A DNA stretch of 64,000 nucleotides. Source: Polynucleobacter sp. Tro8-14-1. GTDB lineage: Bacteria; Pseudomonadota; Gammaproteobacteria; Burkholderiales; Burkholderiaceae. A program made the position numbers and the translations under genes. The notes under the pieces were generated by a model. The model did not search any database and had not been told where the DNA came from. It worked only from the letters and a program-made list of their open reading frames with translations. The stretch's first letter is position 1. Each line of letters starts with the position of its first letter. The stretch covers positions 124,001 to 188,000 of the forward strand of contig NZ_JACVPX010000005.1 of assembly GCF_018881655.1 (NCBI RefSeq). Reading direction: 5' to 3'. Positions 46,407 to 55,084 of this stretch are shown piece after piece.

Positions 46407-48431
46407 ATGCAGCTACTAATCTTAAGGTTGATTGCATTAACGTGTACATCATTCTTGATTGCAATGCTGACGGGTTGTCCAAGCAGTGGTTCCGGTAACA
46501 GCACTGTCATTAATGGTGTAGTGAGTTCAGGTGGAGGATCAACACCAGTTGCTATTGGGGGCGCCACAGTTACGATTTACCAAATTCAGTCTGGAACACC
46601 ATCTGTTGTTACCCAGGCAACATCGGATAGCGCTGGTAATTTTTCTGTCAAGGTTCCCAGTAATTCCGCAAATACAAGCAGCAATCCCATTACCTACTAT
46701 GCGGTAGCTAGCAAATCTCCAAGCATCCAGTTAATGGCAAGCTTAGGGACGGGGCCGTTATCTGCAGTACGCATTAATGAGCTCACTACCGTGGCATCCG
46801 CTTATGCCTTTGCGCAATTATTTCGTGATGACTATTCGGTAGCCGGGAGTGCTCTACCATTAAGTATTGCTGCGGGCATGGCTGAAAATTTAGTTTCTGC
46901 AGAATCTGGCTCTGCATCTAAAGTCATTCAGACTTCGCCTAACGGTTATGAAACCAATACCTGGAGTGCGCTTGGTACTTTGGCTAATGTCTTGGCAGGA
47001 TGTACTCAAGGTCTTGCTAATGCGTGCACGAATTTATTTGCCCTAACTCCTTCTACAAGTGGCATTACACCTACGAATACCTTGCAGGCGATCGTCAATA
47101 TCGCTTTAAATCCTGCAGTCAATGTCAGCGGTATCTATAACTTAGGCAGTGTGGTGATAAGCTATACGCCAGCGCTTACTGCTAACCAGGGGCCAAATTC
47201 CTCCGCACCACTACAAAAGCTCGATGCCTGGACAATGGCGGTCAAGGTTAATAACACCGGCAGCAGCACCTACCCTTTTGGTGGCCCAGCTAATGTGGCG
47301 TTTGATACCAAGGGTTATGCGTGGATTAATAACAATGTGATTCAAGGAACACCCAACTCCGCCAATTGTTTGGTTGTTCTGAAGCCCAATGGCCTGCCTG
47401 CTAATGGGGCTTCCAATACTCCAAGCTCACCTATTACTGGCGGCGGTATTTTGGGTTCAGGATTTGGGATTGCGATAGACAAGCTTGGATTTATTTGGTC
47501 AGGCAGTTTTGGATGGGGCAATAATGTCCCCACCAGCGGAGCGGTAGCAAAATTATCATCAGTTGGTGTACCCATTTCTTCAGATGCTGGATATACCGCT
47601 GGATTGCTGCGAGTGCAGGGAACTGCAGTCGATCAATCTAATAATATTTGGATGGCGAGTTACGGTAACAATGCAGTTGTTGTTTATCCCAATCAGACTA
47701 CTAATCCTGTTAGTTATGTAGATAGCAATACAGAGCCATTCGGCATAGCGATCACTACTGATGGATATGCGTGGGTTACTTACACAGGGTCAGATACAGT
47801 GTCTAAGTTGCGCTATAGCAATGGCGGAATCTCAAAATTATTTACAGTCACACTGCCAAGCGGCAGCAATCCAAAAGGTGTGGCCGTAGACTCACTGGGT
47901 AATGCTTGGGTTGCAGCAGGCTCCACTTCTACTGTTTATGCAATCAATTCAAGTGGCGCGATTGTCGGAACTTACACAGGACAAGGGATTAATGGTCCAT
48001 GGGGCATTTCATTAGATGCAAAGGGAAATGTCTGGGTTGCCAATTTTGGAACTGCATCCCCTAGCGCACGCTATAGCATTGTGCAACTCTGTGGCGCAAC
48101 ATCAAATTGCCCTACAGGTTTAGCAATGGGATCGGCAATCACTCCAAGCACTGGCTACACCCTCCCATCTGCAGGTAGCCAGGTCCTACTGAATTCTGGG
48201 CAACCTTTATACGGAACAGGCTCACCCCCATCCTACTTACCCTTGATGCGATTGACTTCAGTAAATACAGATATGGCCGGCAATGTTTGGGCTGCGAATA
48301 ATTGGAAACCAAGCGCCTTTAATGATGTAAACCCAAATGATGCCAATCCTGGTGGTGATGGCATGGTGATATTTGTTGGGGTTGCTGCTCCAACTAAAGC
48401 GCCAAGTCTGGGTCCAGCACAAGCGCCATAA
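46407..48431 (+). CDS. Beta-propeller (NHL/virginiamycin B lyase-like) lipoprotein
   Basis: A 674-residue predicted lipoprotein with lipobox AMLTGCPS near residues 20-27 and a Gly-Ser-rich N-terminus. Next comes a carboxypeptidase-regulatory-like region (IGGATVTIYQIQSG... SAGNFSVKVPS). The second half repeats a blade signature of the type GNAWVAAGS, GNVWVANFG, DGYAWVTYTG, GNVWAANNW and NNIWMASYG, as in NHL or Vgb-like propellers. It is Ser-, Thr-, Asn- and Gly-rich, as in secreted proteins. It is only one base from xseA, but its function is unknown. Binding or surface display is a guess. Confidence 0.78.
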   Translation: MQLLILRLIALTCTSFLIAMLTGCPSSGSGNSTVINGVVSSGGGSTPVAIGGATVTIYQIQSGTPSVVTQATSDSAGNFSVKVPSNSANTSSNPITYYAVASKSPSIQLMASLGTGPLSAVRINELTTVASAYAFAQLFRDDYSVAGSALPLSIAAGMAENLVSAESGSASKVIQTSPNGYETNTWSALGTLANVLAGCTQGLANACTNLFALTPSTSGITPTNTLQAIVNIALNPAVNVSGIYNLGSVVISYTPALTANQGPNSSAPLQKLDAWTMAVKVNNTGSSTYPFGGPANVAFDTKGYAWINNNVIQGTPNSANCLVVLKPNGLPANGASNTPSSPITGGGILGSGFGIAIDKLGFIWSGSFGWGNNVPTSGAVAKLSSVGVPISSDAGYTAGLLRVQGTAVDQSNNIWMASYGNNAVVVYPNQTTNPVSYVDSNTEPFGIAITTDGYAWVTYTGSDTVSKLRYSNGGISKLFTVTLPSGSNPKGVAVDSLGNAWVAAGSTSTVYAINSSGAIVGTYTGQGINGPWGISLDAKGNVWVANFGTASPSARYSIVQLCGATSNCPTGLAMGSAITPSTGYTLPSAGSQVLLNSGQPLYGTGSPPSYLPLMRLTSVNTDMAGNVWAANNWKPSAFNDVNPNDANPGGDGMVIFVGVAAPTKAPSLGPAQAP

Positions 48432-48442
48432 TTTTTTTGGTT

Positions 48443-48694
48443 TTAGTAGTATTTGGGGTGGAAATTAATACGTGATTTGCAAGCGCAGATTAATTTTTGC
48501 CCCCGCTTCAATCTGCTAGCCTTTGGTAATGGCAGTTGAGCTTCCAAATAAAATGACAATGCTGTTTGAAGTGCATCAACCGCATGTTTTAGGGCGTCAG
48601 ATTTATTTCTTCCGAAAGTAATCGCCTCTGGAATGTCAATGAATGTCACCAGAATCTTGGGACCATTTTTAGTTAATACCGCTGGATATCTCAA
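48443..48694 (-). pseudogene. Truncated HicB-type antitoxin remnant
   Basis: An 83-residue ORF whose first 60 residues follow the HicB partial RNase H fold: MRYPAVLTKNGPKILVTFIDIPEAITFGRNKSDALKHAVDALQTALSFYLE. Intact HicB proteins of this group continue with a DNA-binding domain to about 130 residues. Here the sequence diverges after SRLKRGQKL and stops 11 bases after the end of the beta-propeller lipoprotein gene on the other strand. No HicA toxin gene is present upstream. It is called a remnant because the DNA-binding half and partner are missing; expression is possible. Confidence 0.7.
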
Positions 48695-48808
48695 TGAGGA
48701 CCTTTATTTTAAAAATGAGCTTATCTAGATTTATCCAAAAATCTTTAACCTTATTAAATGATGGTTCTAGATAAGGGACAAAAGGTTATATTAGCAGGCT
48801 AAATGACC

Positions 48809-48862
48809 TTGTAAGCCATGCAGGATAATGGTTATTATACAAATAATTTATTGTATAATAAC
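48809..48862 (+). promoter_or_regulatory. Promoter and long palindrome before the nucleotidyltransferase gene
   Basis: A candidate promoter has -35 TTGTAA (48809-48814), an 18-base spacer and -10 TATTAT (48833-48838). It runs into a perfect inverted repeat with 12-base arms, GTTATTATACAA (48831-48842) and TTGTATAATAAC (48851-48862), separated by eight bases. A second -10-like TATAAT lies in the right arm at 48854-48859. The palindrome ends three bases before the ATG at 48866. It could be an operator for an unknown repressor or an mRNA hairpin masking the start. Confidence 0.6.
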
Positions 48863-48865
48863 AAC

Positions 48866-49921
48866 ATGAGTACCAAGCTATATGAACCACTTTCCTTATC
48901 CGCTCAAACGGCTTATGCCGAACTGCAGGATCAATTACGCATTCAAAATATTGATCAATTTAAAGAATTGCCGGGTGCATTTCACAAGCAGGTTCAAAAA
49001 GGTAAAGCCTATATTTATTACGGCTATCGTGATATTGATGGCGTAGGTCGTATGGCTTACGTAGGTCCTGAAGATCAGCGCGTGACTCACCTCATTGAAA
49101 AATATCAAGCTTTGAAGACGGGAGATTATTTAAGTAGGATTAAAGGGTTGGCACAATCTGCGGAGGTGCTTGGCTGTGGGTCTGCGTTAACTAAGCACTT
49201 TCGCGTAGTGAATCGTTTGCGGCAGTATGGTTTTTTTAGTGCCGGTGGGATATTAATTGGGACGCATGCATTTCTTGCTATGGGAAATATGTTGGGTGTG
49301 AAATGGTTAACATCTAATACAACGATGGATGTAGATTTTGCCCATGCGGGAAAAAATGTTTCAATTGCGCTGGGTGCAAATGTGAAAATCTCGGTGCACG
49401 ATGCTTTAAATTCCTTGGAGATGGGGCTGTTGCCAATTGCTGAGTTTTCAGGAAAAACAGGCGCACAATATCGAAATCCTAAGGACCCAGAGTTGCGACT
49501 AGATTTTGTAACTCCACAAACTAGAAGTGGTGGGCCGGTAGTGTTGCCTGAATTGGGTCTGACTCTGGAATGCCTAAAATTTATGGAGTTTTCCCTGGTA
49601 AGTACCACGCAGGCTGTTCTCTTATCTAAGGGGGGTGGTGCTTGTATTGTGAATATCCCGGCCCCTGAGCGTTACGCAATACATAAGTTAATTGTTTATG
49701 GGGAGCGCCCTATTAATGAGCGTGTAAAAGCAAACAAGGACTTGGGTCAAGCTGCAGCAATTTTCAAAGTGCTATTTGACGGAGGTAATGGTGATTTAGT
49801 GAGGCAGGCATGGACTGATGCAATTTCACGTGGTCCTGGTTGGGTAAGACGCTTAAACCAAGGTAAGACTGCATTGCTAAAGCAGTATCCAGAACTATTA
49901 GATCTAGCAAATGTGAGATAG
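48866..49921 (+). CDS. GSU2403-family nucleotidyltransferase-fold protein
   Basis: A 351-residue protein from ATG 48866 (MSTKLYEPLSLSAQTAYAEL). A longer in-frame start at 48818 would pass through the palindrome and is less likely. The middle contains GFFSAGGILIGTHAFLAMGNMLG, a nucleotidyltransferase-like G-[GS] motif region, followed by TMDVDFAH, a DxD-type metal site, and RLDFVTPQTRSGG. The last part (IPAPERYAIHKLIVYGER) resembles the helical region of DUF1814/AbiEii-like proteins. The overall pattern fits the GSU2403 nucleotidyltransferase-fold family, related to proteins that include toxins. The substrate is unknown. Confidence 0.75.
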   Translation: MSTKLYEPLSLSAQTAYAELQDQLRIQNIDQFKELPGAFHKQVQKGKAYIYYGYRDIDGVGRMAYVGPEDQRVTHLIEKYQALKTGDYLSRIKGLAQSAEVLGCGSALTKHFRVVNRLRQYGFFSAGGILIGTHAFLAMGNMLGVKWLTSNTTMDVDFAHAGKNVSIALGANVKISVHDALNSLEMGLLPIAEFSGKTGAQYRNPKDPELRLDFVTPQTRSGGPVVLPELGLTLECLKFMEFSLVSTTQAVLLSKGGGACIVNIPAPERYAIHKLIVYGERPINERVKANKDLGQAAAIFKVLFDGGNGDLVRQAWTDAISRGPGWVRRLNQGKTALLKQYPELLDLANVR

Positions 49922-49935
49922 ATTTTAAATCTAGC

Positions 49936-50973
49936 TCAGAAAATATTTGGCTCAATCTGTAAACTGACTCCAAACTCTGCGCGTACTTTGTCTTGTATGC
50001 ATTTAGCAAGACCAAGAATGTCTTGAGCACTACCGCCACCATGATTGACTAGCACCAGTGCTTGGTTTTCATAAACGCCGACCGAGCCCATGCGCTGACC
50101 CTTAAAACCACATTGATCAATGAGCCATCCAGCTGCCAGTTTGCGCTTGCCTGGTGCGTCGGGATATGACACTAGGTTAGCATGGGATTGGAGCAAAGTT
50201 TCATATTGTTCATTTGGAACAATCGGATTCTGAAAGAAGCTACCTGCATTGCCGATTACTTTCGGGTCAGGCAATTTATGTGTACGGATCTTACAAACCG
50301 CTAGGAAAATTTCTTCTGCACTGGGATTGGAGTTTTTAGCAAATTGTTTTGCTAAATCCGCGTAATGAATGCGTGCATTCCAGCTCTTGGGGATTCTAAA
50401 AACGACCTTTGTCACAATAAAGCGCTGGGGATTTTGCTTGAAGTAGCTATCGCGATAAGCAAAGTGGCAGGCCTCTTTTGCGAGGGTGACAAAGGCATGA
50501 TCTTTCGTATCAAAGGCTTCGATACGATCGATGTAATCGCCGATCTCAACACCGTAAGCCCCAATGTTTTGAATTGGTGCTGCTCCAACGGTTCCAGGGA
50601 TGAGCGCTAAGTTTTCTAAACCGGGTAGATCATTCTCTAGGGTCCAGGCAACAAGTTCATGCCAATTCACACCACCACCCACAGCTAAAAGACTGGCATC
50701 CGCATCGCTGGCAATAATTTCTTGTCCGGCAATGTTCATGAGAAGGGTAGCCCCCGGCAGCTTGGCTGGGAGAATGACATTGCTGCCTCCACCCAAAACA
50801 CGCCATGCTAGTTTTTGCTCGGCAATATCGGAGATGACTCCCGGAATTTGCTCGGACGCGGTAATTTCATATGCCAGTTCCGCACTGGCCTCAAAGCCAA
50901 AGGTATTGCGCTGCTTCAAACCCAAATTAGGGATTGATTTTGCTGGCAAGGGCGCATTTTGAGCACGGTTCAT
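49936..50973 (-). CDS. murB: UDP-N-acetylenolpyruvoylglucosamine reductase
   Basis: FAD enzyme making UDP-MurNAc in peptidoglycan synthesis. It is 345 residues, a type I MurB. The FAD domain shows VLGGGSNVILPAKLPGATLL and LPGLENLALIPGTVGAAPIQNIGAYGVEI, and the catalytic region includes FAYRDSYFK, NAGSFFQNPIV and the C-terminal AGWLIDQCGFKGQRMGSVGVYENQALVLVNHG. It is transcribed divergently from yajQ and convergently with the nucleotidyltransferase gene. Confidence 0.96.
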   Translation of the reverse strand: MNRAQNAPLPAKSIPNLGLKQRNTFGFEASAELAYEITASEQIPGVISDIAEQKLAWRVLGGGSNVILPAKLPGATLLMNIAGQEIIASDADASLLAVGGGVNWHELVAWTLENDLPGLENLALIPGTVGAAPIQNIGAYGVEIGDYIDRIEAFDTKDHAFVTLAKEACHFAYRDSYFKQNPQRFIVTKVVFRIPKSWNARIHYADLAKQFAKNSNPSAEEIFLAVCKIRTHKLPDPKVIGNAGSFFQNPIVPNEQYETLLQSHANLVSYPDAPGKRKLAAGWLIDQCGFKGQRMGSVGVYENQALVLVNHGGGSAQDILGLAKCIQDKVRAEFGVSLQIEPNIF

Positions 50974-51099
50974 GCCACAATCTTATTCGTAAAAGAATCT
51001 AGCGAATATTTTTTAGGTGCAAAACTTGTAAAAGTCTCCAAAATATCTAGAAAATATGAAGATTGCTTGAATATTTACCAAAAAATATAGGGAGTAAAA

Positions 51100-51585
51100 A
51101 TGCCAACATTTGACGTAGTTTGTGAGCCGGACATGATTGAACTCAAAAATGCTGTCGAGCAATCTAATAAAGAAATTACCAATCGTTTTGACTTTAAGGG
51201 CTCCGATAGCCGTGTAGAGCAAAAGGATGAAACTTTAATCTTGTTTGGCGATGACGACTTTAAATTAGGCCAAGTGCGTGATGTGTTGATTAGCAAAATG
51301 GCTAAGCGCAATGTGGACGTGCGTTATCTCAAAGATGACAAAACAGAAACTATTGGCAGTGATAAGCGCAAGCAGACTATGAAGATCCAAAAGGGTATTA
51401 CTTCAGACCTGGCTAAAAAGGTAGTCCGCATCATCAAAGACAGCAAGCTCAAAGTACAAGCCAGTATTCAGGGTGATGCAGTACGTGTCACTGGCGCTAA
51501 GCGTGATGACTTGCAAGAAACTATGGCTCTGCTCAAAAAAGAAGTTACCGAAGCGCCATTAGGCTTTAATAATTTCCGTGACTAA
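51100..51585 (+). CDS. YajQ family cyclic di-GMP-binding protein
   Basis: A 161-residue protein of the YajQ/UPF0234 family. It starts [37 protein letters not shown] and has [23 protein letters not shown] in the middle. Family members bind cyclic di-GMP and nucleotides and act as transcription co-regulators, although the role differs by species. It is preceded by AGGGAGTAAAA, a good ribosome binding site. It sits between murB and the brnTA pair. Confidence 0.93.
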   Translation: MPTFDVVCEPDMIELKNAVEQSNKEITNRFDFKGSDSRVEQKDETLILFGDDDFKLGQVRDVLISKMAKRNVDVRYLKDDKTETIGSDKRKQTMKIQKGITSDLAKKVVRIIKDSKLKVQASIQGDAVRVTGAKRDDLQETMALLKKEVTEAPLGFNNFRD

Positions 51586-51615
51586 TGTGATGTTTGAGGG
51601 GGTATAAGAGACCCC

Positions 51616-51655
51616 TTGCTTTATAGGTGCATGTATATTATGATAATATACATGC
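51616..51655 (+). promoter_or_regulatory. brnTA promoter with near-seamless palindrome
   Basis: A perfect inverted repeat with 13-base arms, GCATGTATATTAT (51629-51641) and ATAATATACATGC (51643-51655), has a single-base centre and ends directly at the ATG of the toxin gene (51656). A possible promoter is -35 TTGCTT (51616-51621), 17 bases, -10 TATGAT (51639-51644), which lies inside the palindrome. This matches expected autoregulation by BrnA. The message would have a leader of only about five bases. Confidence 0.65.
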
Positions 51656-51955
51656 ATGATAGATTTTCACCGAATTACTGGGTTCCAGTGGGATGCTGGA
51701 AACGCTTGCAAGAGCGAAGAGAAGCATGGTGTAACTCAAGGAGAGGCAGAAGAAATTTTCTTTAATCAGCCCCTATTGGTTTCTGGTGATGAGAAGCATA
51801 GCGAAGATGAGCAACGTTATTTGGCTCTTGGTGTTACCTCGATTGGTGAATTTTTGTCCGTAGTTTTTACCTTGCGAAAGAGTGGCACTTTAATTAGGGT
51901 GGTTTCCGCAAGGCCAATGAGTAAGAAAGAGAGGGCATTCTATGAAAAAGCCTAG
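51656..51955 (+). CDS. brnT: BrnT family toxin
   Basis: A 99-residue RelE-fold ribonuclease toxin. The BrnT pattern is clear: FQWDAGNACKSEEKHGVTQGEAEEIFFNQPLLVSGDEKHSEDEQRYLALGVTSIGEFLSVVFTLR and IRVVSARPMSKKERAFYEKA at the end. It uses ATG 51656, directly after the palindrome and without a Shine-Dalgarno site. It overlaps the antitoxin gene by 14 bases. BrnT inhibits translation by RNA cleavage; that is family knowledge. Confidence 0.92.
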   Translation: MIDFHRITGFQWDAGNACKSEEKHGVTQGEAEEIFFNQPLLVSGDEKHSEDEQRYLALGVTSIGEFLSVVFTLRKSGTLIRVVSARPMSKKERAFYEKA

Positions 51956-52214
51956 CAAAACAATTCCTAAATTCAAGAGTGAAAAAGAAGAGCGCGCCTT
52001 CTGGGAGAAGAGTGATTCTTCAGAATATTTTGATTTGTCAAGGGCTGTAAGAGTCACAATGCCAAATCTGAAGCCAACAACCACTTCAATATCGCTCCGC
52101 TTATCCCAGAGTATTTTGGAGAATATTAAGTTGCAAGCGAATAAGCTTGATGTGCCATATCAATCTTTGATGAAGATATGGCTTGCAGAAAAACTGGAAG
52201 AGGTTGCTAAGTAG
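51942..52214 (+). CDS. brnA: BrnA family antitoxin
   Basis: A 90-residue antitoxin overlapping brnT. The acidic N-terminal part (KFKSEKEERAFWEKSDSSEYFD) and the ribbon-helix-helix-like C-terminus (TSISLRLSQSILENIKLQANKLDVPYQSLMKIWLAEKL) match CopG/BrnA antitoxins. It is expected to neutralise BrnT and, as a dimer, bind the palindrome at 51629-51655. It is followed by xerD after 38 bases. Confidence 0.9.
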   Translation: MKKPSKTIPKFKSEKEERAFWEKSDSSEYFDLSRAVRVTMPNLKPTTTSISLRLSQSILENIKLQANKLDVPYQSLMKIWLAEKLEEVAK

Positions 52215-52252
52215 TTATTGATATTTGGCTGCCTAGAGCCATGCAATCTTAA

Positions 52253-53185
52253 ATGCCAATCTCTAAAAACATCCAAAATCAGATAGCCCCAGCAAGTCAA
52301 GAAGCCATTGAGCGCTTCTGCGATGCTTGTTGGTTAGAAGATGGCTTGGCTCAAAACAGCTTATCCGCATACCGCAGAGACTTATTGTTATTGGCCCAGT
52401 GGCTCTATAAAGACTCTGGAGCTGATCTGTACGGAGTGACAGAAAAAGATCTCACAGCCTATATTGCGCATCGACGTGCTGATAAAGCTACTACTGCTAA
52501 TCGGCGCTTAACGGTTTTCAAGCGCTTCTATCGTCATGCACTCCGCATTAATTTGGTCAAGAGCGATCCTTGTATTGGATTACGTGCTGCTAAACAAGCG
52601 CTCCGTTTTCCGAAGACGTTAAGCGAAGATCAAGTCACTGCTTTACTTAATGCTCCCGATATTGAAACGCCATTAGGTCTGCGTGATCGCACCATGCTGG
52701 AGTTGATGTATGCCAGTGGCTTGCGTGTTTCAGAAATCGTTTCTTTAAAGACTGTTGCCCTTGGTTTAAATGAGGGTGTCGTGCGCGTAGTCAATGGCAA
52801 GGGCGGCAAAGAGCGCTTAGTGCCCTTTGGCGGTGAAGCAGGGCAGTGGTTACGACGCTATTTATCAGAAGCCCGCACTCCTTTGTTGGAAGGTAAAACG
52901 ACTGATGCGGTTTTTGTGGGTCGCCATACTGGTACAGGCTTAACCCGTCAGGCATTCTGGGCTTTGATTAAGCGCTACGCAACTGTGGCTAATATTCCGG
53001 TGGCGCTATCACCCCATACCCTGCGCCATGCATTTGCCACCCATTTACTGAATCATGGTGCTGATTTAAGGGTGGTGCAGCTGCTTTTAGGGCACGCAGA
53101 CATTTCCACTACCCAGATCTATACCCATGTGGCCAGGGAGAGACTTAAATCCATCCATCAACAGCATCATCCTCGTGGCTCTTAG
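52253..53185 (+). CDS. xerD: Site-specific tyrosine recombinase XerD
   Basis: Chromosome dimer resolution recombinase acting with XerC at dif, controlled by FtsK. It is 310 residues, with the catalytic Arg in YASGLRVSEIVSL near 160, the HTLRHAFATHLLNHGADLRVVQLLLGHADISTTQIYTH block (H-x2-R, H, and nucleophile Tyr) near 260-296, and the XerD-type C-terminal RLKSIHQQHHPRG. It is a chromosomal Xer enzyme rather than a phage integrase, given length and end motif. Confidence 0.95.
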   Translation: MPISKNIQNQIAPASQEAIERFCDACWLEDGLAQNSLSAYRRDLLLLAQWLYKDSGADLYGVTEKDLTAYIAHRRADKATTANRRLTVFKRFYRHALRINLVKSDPCIGLRAAKQALRFPKTLSEDQVTALLNAPDIETPLGLRDRTMLELMYASGLRVSEIVSLKTVALGLNEGVVRVVNGKGGKERLVPFGGEAGQWLRRYLSEARTPLLEGKTTDAVFVGRHTGTGLTRQAFWALIKRYATVANIPVALSPHTLRHAFATHLLNHGADLRVVQLLLGHADISTTQIYTHVARERLKSIHQQHHPRGS

Positions 53186-53227
53186 GCTTCCGAGTTACTT
53201 CCCTCTACAAGTGTTTAAGATAGCGGT

Positions 53228-53860
53228 ATGGACCTTACCTTAGATCTCTTGCTTATCCCGATTGCCTATTTAATAGGCTCTATTTCTTTTGCAGTAGTGG
53301 TTAGCAAATGCATGCGCTTGCCGGATCCTCACTCTTATGGTTCGGGCAATCCTGGGGCAACCAATGTGCTGCGCACTGGCAATAAATTAGCCGCAGTGCT
53401 AACTCTGATCGGCGATGCTCTAAAGGGCTACTTTGCCGTCATGCTGGCTCGAGTTTTACTTGGAGATGAATCCCTCACCTCCACCATGAGCTCCTGGCTC
53501 TTATGCGGTGTAGTCATCGCGGTGTTCTTGGGTCATCTCTTCCCGATATTCCACGGCTTTAAGGGTGGCAAAGGTGTGGCAACCGCTTGCGGTATTTTGT
53601 TTGGTATTAACTGGATCTTGGGATTAGCCACACTGAGTACTTGGATTATTGTCGCTGCGTTCATGCGTTACTCATCTCTAGCAGCTTTAGCTGCTGCGAT
53701 ATTTGGTCCAATCTATTTTGTTTTCTTATTCGGCTTTCAGCCGATGGGCATTGCATTACTGATCGTTTGCCTATTACTTATTTGGCGTCATCGTAGCAAT
53801 ATACAAAATTTGCTCAATGGCACTGAGAGCCGCATTGGTAGTAAGAAAAGTCCAAAATAA
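53228..53860 (+). CDS. plsY: Glycerol-3-phosphate acyltransferase PlsY
   Basis: Integral membrane enzyme that acylates glycerol-3-phosphate using acyl-phosphate. It is 210 residues with about five membrane segments. The three PlsY motifs are present: [14 protein letters not shown] near 14-27, the [21 protein letters not shown] region near 34-55 and [21 protein letters not shown] near 105-125. It is located 42 bases after xerD and 44 before a MAPEG gene, all on the plus strand. Confidence 0.95.
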   Translation: MDLTLDLLLIPIAYLIGSISFAVVVSKCMRLPDPHSYGSGNPGATNVLRTGNKLAAVLTLIGDALKGYFAVMLARVLLGDESLTSTMSSWLLCGVVIAVFLGHLFPIFHGFKGGKGVATACGILFGINWILGLATLSTWIIVAAFMRYSSLAALAAAIFGPIYFVFLFGFQPMGIALLIVCLLLIWRHRSNIQNLLNGTESRIGSKKSPK

Positions 53861-53904
53861 GCACTCCTACTTCTCGCAAATAATTTCACTTTAATAAGGC
53901 CATC

Positions 53905-54276
53905 ATGACTATTGCTTATGCGTGCATTCTCTTTATGGGGCTACTTCCCTATGTTGCTGCCGGTATCGCCAAAAAAGGCTTTGAAGGCTATGACAACGGT
54001 ATGCCAAGACAATGGCTTGCTAAACAAACTGGTTTTAGGGCGCGCGCCAATGCGGCTCAAGCCAATATATTTGAGTCGCTCCCTTTTTTCTTTGCCGCTG
54101 TCATCATTGCATCCCTAGCGCATGCCCCACAGGACAGAATTGATCTCCTGGCAATCGGATTTGTGATTGCGCGTATTGCTTACCTTGTTTGCTATATCGC
54201 TGATTGGCCAACTACCCGTTCCACGGTTTGGTTGTTTGGCATGATTTGCGTAGTTGCCTTGTTCTTCCAGATTTAA
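53905..54276 (+). CDS. MAPEG family membrane protein
   Basis: A 123-residue protein with four hydrophobic segments. The pattern RARANAAQANIFESLPFFFAAVIIASLAH matches MAPEG proteins, where the ERANAANxxE motif is typical. Bacterial members may act as glutathione transferases or be uncharacterised. It is located between plsY and folE. Its substrate cannot be told from the sequence. Confidence 0.85.
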   Translation: MTIAYACILFMGLLPYVAAGIAKKGFEGYDNGMPRQWLAKQTGFRARANAAQANIFESLPFFFAAVIIASLAHAPQDRIDLLAIGFVIARIAYLVCYIADWPTTRSTVWLFGMICVVALFFQI

Positions 54277-54327
54277 ATACAAAAAATACAAAACTTATTC
54301 TTAAAATATTCGAGACAAAAACTTTAT

Positions 54328-55080
54328 ATGCCCATTAAAAAAACACCAGCCAAAAAAGTGGCCAGTAAAGCTGTGACAAAAAAAGTAAATAGCAAAGAAG
54401 ATTCGGGCACTCCACTATCAGTAGTCATTCGTCGTCGTATTGAAGCGCAAAAAGCACGTTTTCATGCGAATGACAATATCTCTGCGTTTATTAAGCCAGG
54501 TGAGTTAGAGGGTTTGGTGGATGAAGTTGCGGAGAAGATGCAGGCTGTTCTAGAAAGTCTTGTGATCGATACTGAGAATGATCACAATACTCAAAATACC
54601 AGTCGTCGTGTAGCGAAGATGTATGTCCAAGAGGTCTTTAATGGCCGCTATGTGGATCAACCGACCTTAACGAAGTTTCCGAATGTGAGCCGTTTAAATG
54701 AGCTCATGATTATTGGGCCTATTACTGTTCGTAGCGCCTGCTCACACCACTTATGTCCCATCATGGGTCGTATCTGGATTGGCGTATTGCCAAGCAAGGA
54801 GTCTGCTTTGATTGGCCTTTCCAAATACTCACGTTTGACTGAATGGGTAATGTGTCGCCCGCAGATTCAGGAAGAGGCGGTAGTAGAGCTAGCTGACATG
54901 CTCGAGAAAAAGATCAAACCTATTGGCGTAGCTGTCGTGATGGATGCCGATCACTTCTGCATGCAATGGCGTGGGGTTAAAGACCGCGACTCTAAGATGA
55001 TCAATAGTGTCATGCGTGGCGCCTTCTTAAAAGACTCTAATTTGCGTCGTGAGTTCTTGGCTCTCATTGACCGAAAATAG
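54328..55080 (+). CDS. folE: GTP cyclohydrolase I with Lys-rich N-terminal extension
   Basis: Converts GTP to dihydroneopterin triphosphate for folate synthesis. It is 250 residues, with the catalytic core from about residue 50 onward: NTSRRVAKMYVQEVF, then zinc ligands in VRSACSHHLCPIMGRIWIGVLP and MDADHFCMQWRGVKDRDS. The first about 27 residues are KKTPAKKVASKAVTKKVNSKED, a basic Ala/Lys tail reminiscent of histone H1-like tails and not part of the enzyme fold. A lipoprotein gene follows after four bases. Confidence 0.93.
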   Translation: MPIKKTPAKKVASKAVTKKVNSKEDSGTPLSVVIRRRIEAQKARFHANDNISAFIKPGELEGLVDEVAEKMQAVLESLVIDTENDHNTQNTSRRVAKMYVQEVFNGRYVDQPTLTKFPNVSRLNELMIIGPITVRSACSHHLCPIMGRIWIGVLPSKESALIGLSKYSRLTEWVMCRPQIQEEAVVELADMLEKKIKPIGVAVVMDADHFCMQWRGVKDRDSKMINSVMRGAFLKDSNLRREFLALIDRK

Positions 55081-55084
55081 GCCA

